A model generated the notes under the pieces. The model ran no database searches and was not told where the DNA came from. It saw only the letters and a program-made list of their open reading frames with translations. DNA of 64,000 nucleotides from Nitrosospira sp. Nsp2 (GTDB lineage: Bacteria; Pseudomonadota; Gammaproteobacteria; Burkholderiales; Nitrosomonadaceae), in NCBI RefSeq assembly GCF_003050965.1, contig NZ_QAOU01000010.1:1-64000 (forward strand), given 5' to 3'. A program made the position numbers and the translations under genes. Shown piece by piece: positions 10,096-19,426 of the stretch. Positions within the stretch are counted from its first letter, which is position 1. The number at the start of each line of letters is the position of its first letter.

Positions 10096-10609
10096 GACTG
10101 CTCCCTCTTGTAGTTTAAATCCAAAGCCAAGTTAGCCGGCTTCATTACTGCTGAGCCGAGCGCACAGAATACACAACATCATGTTCTTTGCGAACTATCA
10201 CGTTTTTTTTATATTACCTGTACCCGATTAGCGTGACCATTGGACTTAAGTACACTATTGAAACAGAAAGCAGGTATCAAACCATTTTCATATCTCCGAT
10301 AACGCAACGCCTATTCCCCTCGTTTACAAGCTCCTGAACTGCGACTGCTGGGGTGCGGTATATGCGGTATGGGGTGAATTAAACTCGGCCACTTCGCACC
10401 AGTTTTCGACCCGGCCCTTGAACGCCGAATTCTCCGTTTGACACTCTTGAAGAGTTGTGAATTTTTTGTGAAATTTTTGGTTTTGCAAGACAACGGAATC
10501 TTCCACTGATGCGTTATATCCACATGGCCGCAATGAAAACAGGATTTCGGAAAAATCCTACTTCACTCCCGGCATGGAACATACCTACTTCTATGGATTG
10601 GAGACATAA
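10096..10609. other. Divergent intergenic region
   Basis: This 514-base gap separates two divergent genes for His-rich exported proteins and presumably carries their promoters. AT-rich runs occur near 10200-10215 and 10450-10490. I could not fix a promoter with correct spacing, and I see no RNA or repeat. Confidence 0.35.
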
Positions 10610-10960
10610 ATGAGAAAAATAAAATTGATCTGTGTCGCGCTCGTCCTGCTCGGGTCAATGCCCACAAACCATGCGTGGGCAGGCAGAGGCCACGGACACC
10701 ATAATCATGGGCACCATAATCATGGGCACCATCAGCACGGCCACCATCACCGAGGGGGTCACGGAGGAATTGGGCTGGCGCTGGGGCTCGGCCTACTAGG
10801 TTATGGCCTTGGCTACTATGGCAGCCGGGCTCCTTCCTATCCTCCCTCATACGGCTACCCGCCGGCTTCGGGCTACGCACCTGGTTATGGCGGTTATGGT
10901 TATGCGCCGAGTTACGCCCCCCCCGCCCCGCCGGGTTATATACAACAGTGGGGAAGGTAA
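10610..10960 (+). CDS. Small exported His/Gly/Tyr-rich protein, copy 1
   Basis: This 116-residue protein has a signal peptide cleaved near NHAWA (residue 24). A block of HGHHNHG-type repeats (about residues 27-48) follows, then a short Gly-rich hydrophobic stretch LALGLGLLGYGLGYYG, and a Tyr/Pro-rich tail with repeated YxPxYGY units. GGAGACATAA lies just before the ATG. It is paralogous to the next gene, 62 bases downstream. Histidine blocks of this kind can bind Ni, Zn or Cu, but no function is demonstrated. Confidence 0.7.
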   Translation: MRKIKLICVALVLLGSMPTNHAWAGRGHGHHNHGHHNHGHHQHGHHHRGGHGGIGLALGLGLLGYGLGYYGSRAPSYPPSYGYPPASGYAPGYGGYGYAPSYAPPAPPGYIQQWGR

Positions 10961-11022
10961 GCAACTTGAGGCACTGATTGTTTCTTTCGATAAACGCAGC
11001 CATCACGGAATGGAGTTACGGA

Positions 11023-11523
11023 ATGAGAAGAATGAGCTTGCTCTGCGCTGCTTTGGTGCTGCTTGGGTCAGTCCAGGCCAATACTTCATGGGCGCGTGGA
11101 GGTCACGGCCATCACCACCACGGCGGGCACCATCATCACGGCGGCCATCATCACCATGGCCATCACCACGGAGGGGGATGGGGCGGGTTTGGTCTGGGGC
11201 TGGGGATGGGGATGGGAGTATTGGGCTACGGTATAGGTTCGATGGCAAGAGCACCATACTATCCACCTTCATATGGCTATCCGCCTGTAGGGTATGGCGC
11301 CAATTACGGGTATCCGCCAAACTACGGTTACGCGCCGGTCGCCCCCGTCGTTTTGCCGCCGTCTGTACCCCCAGTTTATATTCAGCAGGAGATCGTGCAG
11401 GTGCAGCCGGCCGCACAGGGTGCCAACTATTGGCATTACTGCCGGCAGCCGGAAGGCTACTATCCATACGTTAAAAACTGCCCTGGCGGCTGGCTTCAGG
11501 TTGCTCCTGAGCCGCGTCAATAA
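11023..11523 (+). CDS. Small exported His/Gly/Tyr-rich protein, copy 2
   Basis: This 166-residue paralogue of copy 1 has the same layout: signal peptide (cleavage near NTSWA), a denser HHHHGGHHH block (about residues 26-50), a Gly-rich hydrophobic stretch, and a Tyr/Pro-rich region. It also has a C-terminal domain containing HYCRQPEGYYPYVKNCPGGW, with two cysteines. That tail resembles the end of many small envelope proteins of unknown role. I chose the ATG at 11023 because GGAG lies seven bases upstream and it starts the signal peptide; the open frame begins earlier at 10978. Confidence 0.72.
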   Translation: MRRMSLLCAALVLLGSVQANTSWARGGHGHHHHGGHHHHGGHHHHGHHHGGGWGGFGLGLGMGMGVLGYGIGSMARAPYYPPSYGYPPVGYGANYGYPPNYGYAPVAPVVLPPSVPPVYIQQEIVQVQPAAQGANYWHYCRQPEGYYPYVKNCPGGWLQVAPEPRQ

Positions 11524-11532
11524 GGCGAGGCG

Positions 11533-12107
11533 ATGATGGGAAAAGTTCTCCGATTTTCCGCCCTGGTGGCGATTTCTTCGCTAGCCGCTTGCGCCAGCGT
11601 CCCGACTGGTCCCAGCATGATGGCCCTCCCGGGCTCTGGCAAAAGTTTCGAACAGTTCCGCCACGACGATTACTATTGCCGACAGTTTGCCCACGAACAG
11701 ATTGACGGCACGACGCCGAACTGGGCGTCAATATCCAGCTCTGTCGCGAGCGCTGCCGTTGGCACTGGACTAGGCGCGGCCGCGGGCGCGGCATTGGGAG
11801 GTGGACGAGGCGCGGCTATCGGGGCAGGGACCGGTCTGGTGGTCGGCAGTTTGGCCGGGACGCATACCGCAGGGGCATCCGGATATGCCAGCCAGCAACG
11901 CTACGATAACGGATATGCATGTATGGCAAAGGTCATCGTGTGCCCGTACCCGGGCAGATAGCCAACAACCCTTACATGCGCGGCGTCAACCAGCACATGA
12001 ATCTGTCATACCCATCTTATCCTCCTGCCAGAGGTGTGCAGAGGAACCCCTTCCCGCCACCCCCGCCTCCACCTCCTGGCATCCCCCCACCACCCCCACC
12101 GCGATAG
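11533..12107 (+). pseudogene. Glycine-zipper lipoprotein with Pro-rich tail, frameshifted
   Basis: The first frame (11533-11961, 142 codons) begins with a lipoprotein signal (SSLAAC, Cys at residue 20). It then has a YYCRQFA motif and a glycine zipper (about residues 75-115), and breaks just after RYDNGYACM. The family motif Cys-Met-Tyr-x-Lys-Gly continues in the next frame from about 11917 (CMYGKGHRVPVPGQ) and runs through a poly-Pro tail to the stop at 12107. One indel near 11910-11918 therefore splits a protein of about 190 residues. It may be a real mutation or a sequence error. The truncated product would keep its lipid anchor and zipper. Confidence 0.7.
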
Positions 12108-12201
12108 GGCCCAACGAATTGCCTCAAACGCTTCATTAATTTTCAGGATGACAGGGGTCATTTAGTCCAGCAGCTTGCCACCAATTTGCTTTAATGAAGT
12201 T

Positions 12202-12906
12202 ATGAAATGGCAGTTCGTTCCAGGCGCGCTCTTCGCCCTTTGTTGGGGATTTCCTTCCTATGGAGAGGACTATGCGGCCTTGCGTCAAAAAATGGTGGCG
12301 GAGGTGATCGCTGCATCCGGTAGTGCGCCGCCTTCTTCCGCCGTTACGGCTGCCATGGGAACGGTGGAGCGCCATCGTTTCGTGCCGTCCTGGCTGGCGC
12401 TGTTTGGCTATCGCAACCAGCCCCTTCCCATCGGCTATGGCCAAACCATTTCGCAGCCCATTGTGGTTGCACTGATGACGGATCTGCTCAGGGTCAAGGG
12501 TGGCGACAAGATCCTCGAGATCGGTACGGGCTCAGGTTATCAGGCGGCTGTTCTGGCGGAAATCGCCAAATCGGTCTATAGCATCGAAATTATCGAGCCA
12601 CTGGGACAGCAGGCCACGGAGCGGCTCCAGTCTCTCGGCTACCACAACGTTCAAATCAGGCTCGGCGACGGGTACTATGGCTGGCCGGAGGCGGCACCAT
12701 TCGATGGCATCATCGTAACAGCGGCTGCCAGTCACGTGCCGCCCCCTCTGCTCAAGCAGTTAAAACCGGGCGGGCGCATGGTGATCCCGCTTGGCGCGAG
12801 TTTCATGACTCAATATTTAATGCTGGTGGAAAAAAAACCCGACGGTTCGGTCTCCAGTCGCCAAATTGAGCCGGTGAGGTTTGTCCCGCTGACCGGCGGG
12901 CACTAA
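12202..12906 (+). CDS. pcm: Protein-L-isoaspartate O-methyltransferase with apparent signal peptide
   Basis: This 234-residue PCMT-family methyltransferase repairs isoaspartyl residues using S-adenosylmethionine. The diagnostic motif GYGQTISQP and the SAM motif EIGTGSGYQAAVLAE are clear, followed by GGRMVIPLG. The N-terminus (MKWQFVPGALFALCWGFPS) looks like an export signal, which is odd for an enzyme needing SAM. The ATG at 12202 follows the family layout better than the one at 12175. Its TAA overlaps the ATG of the next gene by one base (TAATG), so the two are translationally coupled. Confidence 0.85.
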   Translation: MKWQFVPGALFALCWGFPSYGEDYAALRQKMVAEVIAASGSAPPSSAVTAAMGTVERHRFVPSWLALFGYRNQPLPIGYGQTISQPIVVALMTDLLRVKGGDKILEIGTGSGYQAAVLAEIAKSVYSIEIIEPLGQQATERLQSLGYHNVQIRLGDGYYGWPEAAPFDGIIVTAAASHVPPPLLKQLKPGGRMVIPLGASFMTQYLMLVEKKPDGSVSSRQIEPVRFVPLTGGH

Positions 12907-15320
12907 TGCCGCGGCCGCCATTTATCGCCATTGCGCTGCTCTCCGCGTGCGTCCTGGCGTATGAGGTCCTGCTGACGCGCTTGTTCAGCATTGTTCTGTG
13001 GCACCACTTCGCCTACATGATCATCAGCGCTGCGATGCTCGGGTACGGCGCAAGCGGGGCAGTACTGACGTTGCTGCAGGACAAGATCGCCCCGCATGTC
13101 GGAATAGCCTATGTGACGGCCACTGTGGGGATGGCTGTTTTGATGCCCACCGCTTTTCTCCTTGCGCAACAGGTTCCTTTTAATCCACTGGAACTGTTAT
13201 GGGATAAAACCCAGCTTACGGGACTGCTCGCGATCTATCTGCTGATGATGGCACCCTTCTTTTGCGGCGGCCTGGGGATCGGCCTGGTGATGTGGCACTT
13301 CGCCCGCCAGGCTGGCCGTATCTATGCTTCCGACATTCTGGGCGCGGGGGTCGGCAGCCTTGGCGTTATTGCTGTGCTGTTTCTCGCACCGCCTCACAAA
13401 ATACTGGCCATTGTTACCGCACTTGCTTTTCTCGCCACCGCCGTCGCCATATTAGAAATGAAGATGAAGCGGAAATGGATGGGCGTTTTTCTTGGACTGG
13501 CTTTTTTGATCGCCATGGTTGTACCCAGCACCTGGCTGAAAGGCGTTCCTTCTACCTATAAGGATTTGAGCCAAACGTTGAATATTGCGGGGACGCGTTT
13601 GCTTGATGAGCGCTCCAGCCCGCTGGGGCAGGTGTCAGTAGTGGGAAGCCCGCGTATTCCGTTCCGCCATGCGCCGGGAATGAGTCTCAACGCGATGGAC
13701 GAGCCTCCGCCCCAGTTAGGCGTGTTCGTAGATGGTGATGGGCCATCTGTGCTCACACAGTTCGATGGCACTTTAGCGCCGCTGGCTTACCTCGACCAGC
13801 TTACCTCAGCGCTGCCCTACCATGTGCTCAAGCCGTCACTTAAACCGCCGCATGTTTTGGTGCTCGGCGCCGGTCCCGGCAGCGATGTTCTGCAGGCGCT
13901 CTACCACGGTGCGTCTGCTGTGGATGCGGTAGAGCTTGATCGCAACGTAATCGATCTGGTGGAGCAGCGCTTCCGGGAGTTTGCAGGTGACCTTTACCAT
14001 CGGCCCGAAGTGCATGTGCACAAAGCAGAGGCACGCGGCTTCGCCAACACGACCACCGACCGCTATGATCTCGTGCAGGTGGCACTGCTGGACTCGTTCG
14101 GCGTCGCCTCGGCGGGGTTGTACGGCCTGAGCGAAAGCTACCTTTATACGGTAGAGGCGTTACGGACCTATCTAAGCCGCTTGGCGCCGGGAGGGATGTT
14201 GGCCATCACCCGGTGGCTTTCCCTTCCACCCCGCGACGCGCTAAAACTGTTCGCCACAGCCGTGATCGCCCTGGAACAAGACGGTGTGTCCAGCCCCGCT
14301 GCACGCCTTGTCATGATAAGGGGATGGAAAACCGTTACCGTGCTGGTGAAGAACAGCGATTTCACGCCAGTGGAAATCGAGGCGGTCAAGGAGTTCTGTC
14401 GCAAACGTTCTTTCGACGTAGCCTATTACCCAGGCATGTCGGCGGATGAGGCAAACCGGTACAACCTCCTGGCGCAACCGTACTTCTTCGAGGGAGCGGT
14501 GGCACTACTGGGCTCGCAGCGGCAGGATTTTATCGACCGGTACAAGTTCTACATCGAGCCAGCCACGGATGACCGGCCTTATTTTTTTCGATTCTTTAAA
14601 TGGAGCGCAGCCGCGGAACTGCTCGCTTTGCGAGAGCAGGGCGGCATGCCGCTACTCGACTGGAGCTATCCCCTGCTGGTCGCGACCTTGGTCCAGGCGT
14701 TTGTCGCCAGCGTTCTTCTGATCCTGGCGCCGCTGGCCGTATCCCGTGCCCGGCGCGCGCTGCCCGCCGCGCCGGTCGCGCTGTACTTTCTCGCCATTGG
14801 TCTGGCGTTCATGTTTATGGAAATCGCCTTCATTCAGAAGTTCGTGCTTTTTCTTGCCCACCCCTTGTACGCAGTCGCAGTTGTTTTGTGCGCGTTTCTG
14901 GTGTTCGCCGCCGCCGGTAGCTGGCTTACCGCACGATTGCAACGCGGAAAGATGGGCAGGAGCTACCTGACAGTGGTAATAGTAATAATGGCGTCGATTT
15001 CCTTAACCTATCTCATGATCCTGCCGGAGGTGTTTAAAGCGCTTATCCACCTGCCCGATCCGACAAAAATCGCTATTTCCATTGCGTTGATCGCCCCACT
15101 CGCGATATGCATGGGAATGCCCTTCCCCACTGGCACAATGCGGCTCGCGAACACCTCGCAAGACAGCGTACCGTGGGCATGGGCGATCAATGGCTTCGCT
15201 TCGGTAGTGGGGGCAGTCCTTGCAACGTTACTCGCAATTCATCTTGGGTTTGCCGCGGTGATCATCCTGGCTGTCCTGATCTATGCTGGGGCGGCTGTTG
15301 CATTGCGTAGGTTCGCATGA
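12906..15320 (+). CDS. Polytopic membrane protein with spermidine-synthase-like domain
   Basis: This 804-residue protein begins with about six transmembrane helices (residues 1-220; motif WHHFAYMIISAAMLGYGASG). It has a central Rossmann methyltransferase/aminopropyltransferase-like domain (VLVLGAGPGSDVLQAL about residue 316, then VDAVELDRN), and ends with six or so helices after residue 590. Fused membrane spermidine-synthase-like proteins are common in proteobacteria. Whether they make polyamines or methylate something is unknown. Coupling to pcm by a one-base overlap suggests a shared pathway. No ribosome site is needed beyond termination-reinitiation. Confidence 0.8.
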   Translation: MPRPPFIAIALLSACVLAYEVLLTRLFSIVLWHHFAYMIISAAMLGYGASGAVLTLLQDKIAPHVGIAYVTATVGMAVLMPTAFLLAQQVPFNPLELLWDKTQLTGLLAIYLLMMAPFFCGGLGIGLVMWHFARQAGRIYASDILGAGVGSLGVIAVLFLAPPHKILAIVTALAFLATAVAILEMKMKRKWMGVFLGLAFLIAMVVPSTWLKGVPSTYKDLSQTLNIAGTRLLDERSSPLGQVSVVGSPRIPFRHAPGMSLNAMDEPPPQLGVFVDGDGPSVLTQFDGTLAPLAYLDQLTSALPYHVLKPSLKPPHVLVLGAGPGSDVLQALYHGASAVDAVELDRNVIDLVEQRFREFAGDLYHRPEVHVHKAEARGFANTTTDRYDLVQVALLDSFGVASAGLYGLSESYLYTVEALRTYLSRLAPGGMLAITRWLSLPPRDALKLFATAVIALEQDGVSSPAARLVMIRGWKTVTVLVKNSDFTPVEIEAVKEFCRKRSFDVAYYPGMSADEANRYNLLAQPYFFEGAVALLGSQRQDFIDRYKFYIEPATDDRPYFFRFFKWSAAAELLALREQGGMPLLDWSYPLLVATLVQAFVASVLLILAPLAVSRARRALPAAPVALYFLAIGLAFMFMEIAFIQKFVLFLAHPLYAVAVVLCAFLVFAAAGSWLTARLQRGKMGRSYLTVVIVIMASISLTYLMILPEVFKALIHLPDPTKIAISIALIAPLAICMGMPFPTGTMRLANTSQDSVPWAWAINGFASVVGAVLATLLAIHLGFAAVIILAVLIYAGAAVALRRFA

Positions 15321-15644
15321 CGACCGTACGCGCAGAGGCTGTCGGAAGAGTCAAAAATGCCTTAGCCGATGAGTGACACGAATGCCAGTCAGGTGATGAT
15401 CGGAGGACATCCCTCATATAATCGGTCCACAACTCGATCACGTACCCGACAGCCCGGTATTAGGTGCCGGCTGACCGTTTTACTGAACCGCATCGTAAGA
15501 TCCGAAACGCGTGCCGGTGCTCGATGTATCTCAGCCTTCGCCCATTGTCGGCCAGATCAGAAAGACTTGGACGGTTGTACTTAAAACATGCTGTTTATCG
15601 GCTATGCTTTAAGTGCCAATTTTTTTGCGCCAAACTGACCTGTC
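15321..15644. other. Intergenic region upstream of the patatin gene
   Basis: This 324-base gap follows the end of the membrane protein. I see no terminator, RNA or repeat. It must contain the patatin gene promoter, but no clear box pair is visible. Confidence 0.3.
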
Positions 15645-15659
15645 ATGGGAGTAACTACC

Positions 15660-16808
15660 GTGCCTGATTCTGTCACTGATCTCGAACTCGCAGTTGCGCC
15701 CGTAAGTGATTTAGGCACTCGTAAGCCAGAGCAAGGAATAGGCTTGTGTCTTTCGGGAGGAGGATACCGAGCGATGATCTTCCACGTCGGGGCACTCATC
15801 CGTCTGAATGAGACCGGATACCTCTCGGAGTTGAAACGGGTTTCCGGTGTCTCCGGGGGATTAATCACTGCCGCATTGCTTGGCCATAAGTGGAAACAAC
15901 TCGATTTTCACAAAGGCCAGGTTTTAAACTTGACTCGGGAAGTCGTTGATCCTATTCGAGCGTTTGCGCACGAAACAGTCGATCTCCGTTCTGTTATTAC
16001 CGGGGCACTGCTACCGGGAACGATCAGCGACAAGATGGCTGCCGCCTACAGGAAATACCTGTTCGGCGATGCTACGCTTCAGGACCTGCCTGACGATCCT
16101 CCTCGTTTTGAAATCAATGCGACCAACGTGCAGAGCGGTTCGCTGGTATGTTTTTCCAAACCATACATGAGAGACTGCAAGGTAGGGGAGATTCACAATC
16201 CAACAATCGCCTTGGCCGAGGCTGTAACTGCTTCGTCCGCGTTTCCGCCCTTTCTTTCGCCCGCGTTCATTGATCTCAACCCCGAAGCATTCAGCCCCCC
16301 GGTCGGCGAATCCCTGGCAGCCGACAGTTATCGTAAGCGAATGGTGCTTACTGACGGCCGGATCTCTGACCAGCTTGGCTTAGAAACAGTGTGGAAGCGT
16401 TTAGATACGGTGCTGGTATCTGATGGGGGCGGGAAGTTTTCTCCAAACGCAGACCCGGGCGAAGACTGGCTTCGCCACACCGAGCGTGTACTTGATGTGA
16501 TTGACGACCAAGTGCACAGGCTACGCAAGCGGCAATTGATCAGTTCATTTGAGGCGGGACTACGAAAAGGCTGTTACTGGGGCATCACGACCAATATTGC
16601 CGACTATAAGCTTGCGACCGCCCTGCCGTGTCCGGTAGACCGCACCTCCAGCCTGGCTGCCGAGCCGACAAGGCTTTCAGACATGTCCGATAGAACCCAG
16701 GAACGCCTGATAAATTGGGGCTACGCAGTCTGCGACGCAGCGCTGCGCCGCCACCTCGATCCGTCTCTTAAAATTCCTGCAGGTTTCCCCTATTCTCGTG
16801 GTGTATGA
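15660..16808 (+). CDS. Patatin-like phospholipase
   Basis: This Ser-Asp dyad lipid acyl hydrolase shows the oxyanion motif LSGGGYRAM (about residue 30), the nucleophile elbow GVSGG with Ser near 62, and the Asp-Gly motif LTDGRISDQLG (about residue 224). It has no signal peptide and is probably cytoplasmic. I favour the GTG at 15660 because GGGAG lies nine bases upstream; the ATG at 15645 overlaps that site and would add five residues. Patatins can act in lipid turnover or, when linked to nucleotide-signal sensors, in phage defence. No such partner is adjacent here. Confidence 0.85.
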   Translation: MPDSVTDLELAVAPVSDLGTRKPEQGIGLCLSGGGYRAMIFHVGALIRLNETGYLSELKRVSGVSGGLITAALLGHKWKQLDFHKGQVLNLTREVVDPIRAFAHETVDLRSVITGALLPGTISDKMAAAYRKYLFGDATLQDLPDDPPRFEINATNVQSGSLVCFSKPYMRDCKVGEIHNPTIALAEAVTASSAFPPFLSPAFIDLNPEAFSPPVGESLAADSYRKRMVLTDGRISDQLGLETVWKRLDTVLVSDGGGKFSPNADPGEDWLRHTERVLDVIDDQVHRLRKRQLISSFEAGLRKGCYWGITTNIADYKLATALPCPVDRTSSLAAEPTRLSDMSDRTQERLINWGYAVCDAALRRHLDPSLKIPAGFPYSRGV

Positions 16809-16959
16809 GCCAGATTCCGTCCGGGATATCGGGCGAGGCAGAATCAGGGACGGTGAGTGTGACGAAAAAGGGTTGTAAATCAGTGTGCAAAGCTGACGGG
16901 GGGTTTCCGTCTAATATCAGGTTGCATATTTTTGACGACAGCCACATCCGCCAAAGCGG

Positions 16960-16990
16960 AACGCCGCGAGATTACAAAACTCGCGGCGTT
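16960..16990. terminator. Perfect 11-bp hairpin between convergent genes
   Basis: AACGCCGCGAG pairs perfectly with CTCGCGGCGTT around a 9-base loop, followed by GCTTAAAT. It lies between the patatin gene and the convergent gene ending at 17114, so a bidirectional terminator is likely although T tracts are short. Confidence 0.65.
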
Positions 16991-17113
16991 GCTTAAATCA
17001 ACATATAACCCCTATCGCGAACCGGAACATTGGGACGCTAAACGCTGATCAGGCTCAGCCTACACCACCGCTTCTGCAGCCCTGGCAACTATTCATGAAG
17101 TAACTCACTAGCG

Positions 17114-18703
17114 TCACTTTAGCGGGGTCGGTACCAGCGTATTCAGTATTGTCCACGAAAAGTCTGATTTGAGTGTCCCGTCGAATACGGGGTCGTTAAT
17201 ACTCATGTAGAAATCAGTGGCGTACGGCATTCCAGTTTTAGGGCTCGGTACGTAGGCCGCCATGTTGTGACAGGTCATGCAGTTGGTCTGAATACCTGTT
17301 GTGTTATTGACCGTACCATTGATCGGGCGACTAATGCCGAATGTGTCAGGCCCGAAACCGGCTTCCAGGTAGGGATTATAGCCGTAAACGGAGCTACCCA
17401 CGTTCTGGCCTCCTGTAATCGGCTGCGGGGGCGCAACCGTGTAGTAGGCAACCGACATCGCATAATGCTTGGCTGCCTCATCAAGGTAGCTTAAAGGGCG
17501 GGCGGTGGCGATAGCTGAGGAACTCGGCTCAAAGGGCCGATCCGCGTTGGCGGACCACCAAAATGTTTGCCACGTCCACACCTTGTCCTCGCGCGTGGTC
17601 ACATGCATCCCCACCAGAATGGCGTAATCGCCCTCGGCGACCTTGATACCGAGTTGGTTGGTCAGATAGGCCGCATCGTCTGCCGAGACTTTATTGTGAA
17701 TGAAATTATTTAGGTAGAAAGTGCTGGCTGCCGTCCTATTCTTGCATCCCGGGTCATTACTATTGCCACCCGCGCCACTTAAGGTGTTGATATCGACATA
17801 TACGCAACTGTTCCAAATGGATTCATCGAAACCTTGTTTTGGATCCGGAGGAGTAGGGCCGGGCCAGCCGGGAAATGTATAAATCCCATTAGGCACGGTT
17901 TTGGAAATAATCTTATATACGGGCTTTATCGTTATAGAGTTATTCGGGAAATTGGGAATTTCGGTGTAGCCATTTTTCATGTATTGCTGCAACGTACTTT
18001 CATAGAACAACCGGTTGGCGATCGCATGCTCCGCACCTGGAGGATTGTAAGCAACCGAGACAAAGATATTGGTGTCGGGAGCACCGGTAGCAGCCGCAGC
18101 CGCAACAGCCTTGACATTCATCGCCTTTGCTTTCGGTTTTTGGCCGTGTCGGAATTGACGTGGCACTGACAACTCCAGGCCAGGCCGTTTTAGCGGAGCG
18201 GCCACTCCTTTCAGGCTGGCGTTGACCGGAGCGCTACGGAAAATGATATTCGACGGCACGGTCCAGGTCTGGAACGCGCGAACGGCAATACCGTCGATAA
18301 GGCCGACTTGTTGCGTCAGTCCTGACCAAATGCCCCAACCGTGTCGATAGATCTGATTTAAATCCCCCGCGTATATCCACTGGTTCAGCAGCGTTTCGGA
18401 TTGGGGGAAAACGAAATTGGGATCCGGTTTCGGCAAGTCGGGCAGACAAATCAAATTTCCGTCGATATTGCCGATGTCGCCATAATGACTGATAGAGTTC
18501 AGGCAAGATCCTAACGTGTTGAGCTTGGTTGCATGAGAAGCCCCATTTAGCTTTTTACAGGTAGCCGCCAAGGCGTCACCGGCGACTGAGACATTGGTAC
18601 AAGAAAGTTGATAGCTGCCATTTGGGATGTTCTGCGAATGGACCGGTAAGGTGATCGCCTGAGCAGTAAGGCCAAACAATAGTGCAAGGTGATGCGTGTT
18701 CAT
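17114..18703 (-). CDS. Exported protein with one c-type haem motif
   Basis: This is a 529-residue protein. The start at 18703 is supported by AAGGATCC upstream and by the signal peptide that follows it (first 24 residues, ending near VHSQ). A single CXXCH motif (NCMTCHNM) lies near residue 473 and could bind one covalent haem in the periplasm. The rest has no motif I recognise; it mentions aromatic-rich segments such as WTWQTFWWSAN. I saw no second haem site or obvious axial Met domain, so it is not a standard small cytochrome c. The neighbouring genes give no clear pathway. Confidence 0.7.
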   Translation of the reverse strand: MNTHHLALLFGLTAQAITLPVHSQNIPNGSYQLSCTNVSVAGDALAATCKKLNGASHATKLNTLGSCLNSISHYGDIGNIDGNLICLPDLPKPDPNFVFPQSETLLNQWIYAGDLNQIYRHGWGIWSGLTQQVGLIDGIAVRAFQTWTVPSNIIFRSAPVNASLKGVAAPLKRPGLELSVPRQFRHGQKPKAKAMNVKAVAAAAATGAPDTNIFVSVAYNPPGAEHAIANRLFYESTLQQYMKNGYTEIPNFPNNSITIKPVYKIISKTVPNGIYTFPGWPGPTPPDPKQGFDESIWNSCVYVDINTLSGAGGNSNDPGCKNRTAASTFYLNNFIHNKVSADDAAYLTNQLGIKVAEGDYAILVGMHVTTREDKVWTWQTFWWSANADRPFEPSSSAIATARPLSYLDEAAKHYAMSVAYYTVAPPQPITGGQNVGSSVYGYNPYLEAGFGPDTFGISRPINGTVNNTTGIQTNCMTCHNMAAYVPSPKTGMPYATDFYMSINDPVFDGTLKSDFSWTILNTLVPTPLK

Positions 18704-19208
18704 TTGGATCCTTTTTCGGTAATCAGTCGTGAAAATGAAAGTTGCCTCTGGTTTTTCATTTAATCGTCTCGTGAGCGCTTTCAGGCAACACTGACGACCG
18801 CCAAGTAATCGCGGATAAGTCCACACTCAATAACAGCGATATTTATAGTATTTGCAGTGCGGCTATATTTACTGTTAAGAAAGAGCTTTAAAGACAGGTC
18901 TTTTCTCAACATGGGTTCAACCACGTTCAGTGGAGCGTTTGAAGAGATGCCGCAATTTTTCTGCGCGGACAGGGAGAGGCGTGAAAGGGTGAGAGGATGG
19001 AAAGCTGCGCCCCGATTTAGGCAGGCGTTCTATGGCATAGCCGCTCTCTAAAAATTTGGGGGCAATTCACAGCGATATGAAATTTTGAATAGTGATGGGT
19101 GGGTCAAGTTATGACCGTCGGACGGAAACCGATTGGTCCGACCGGAGTTGATGGGCGAAACTCAGGGGGGTATAAGTAAGGTAAAAACTCCAGGAAGGTA
19201 AGTAATAA
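18704..19208. other. Intergenic region, no gene seen
   Basis: The 505 bases upstream of the haem-motif gene contain only short chance frames. A 7-bp inverted repeat (GTCGGAC / GTCCGAC) lies near 19118-19143. Nothing else is supportable apart from the PEP-CTERM-like remnant that begins at 19209. Confidence 0.3.
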
Positions 19209-19283
19209 TCAACCCTCCTGACGACGAGGTATGAGGCGGCCCTGGGCCAGAAGCACAAGCCCAATAGTTGCGGGCTTAACGCT
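19209..19283 (-). pseudogene. Possible remnant of a PEP-CTERM tail
   Basis: Read on the minus strand this piece ends in KPATIGLVLLAQGRLIPRR plus three residues and a stop. That is a Pro-x-x, hydrophobic helix, Arg cluster layout like the C-terminal sorting tail of PEP-CTERM proteins. No open upstream part remains, because the TPR gene ends nearby at 19427. It may be a fossil or chance. Confidence 0.35.
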
Positions 19284-19426
19284 CCCATGACCTTATCGGC
19301 ATTTAATTGTTTTGCTCAGTACGTTTAAAATAACGGCGTCGGGGCGACACGAGGACGTTAGCTCATCTTTCCATCCTGTCCCAAACCTGCCCTCTGCGGC
19401 GCGCCAGTGCCCGTCCTATAAAACAC

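Noticed and set aside
10563-11006. Minus-strand frame of 147 codons over the His-rich gene
   Set aside because: It is antisense to the real exported protein, has no signal or ribosome site, and its Arg/His-rich translation mirrors the repeat composition of the true gene.
15660-16808. Patatin gene as part of a CBASS-type defence system
   Set aside because: No nucleotide cyclase, ubiquitin-like or sensor gene is adjacent.
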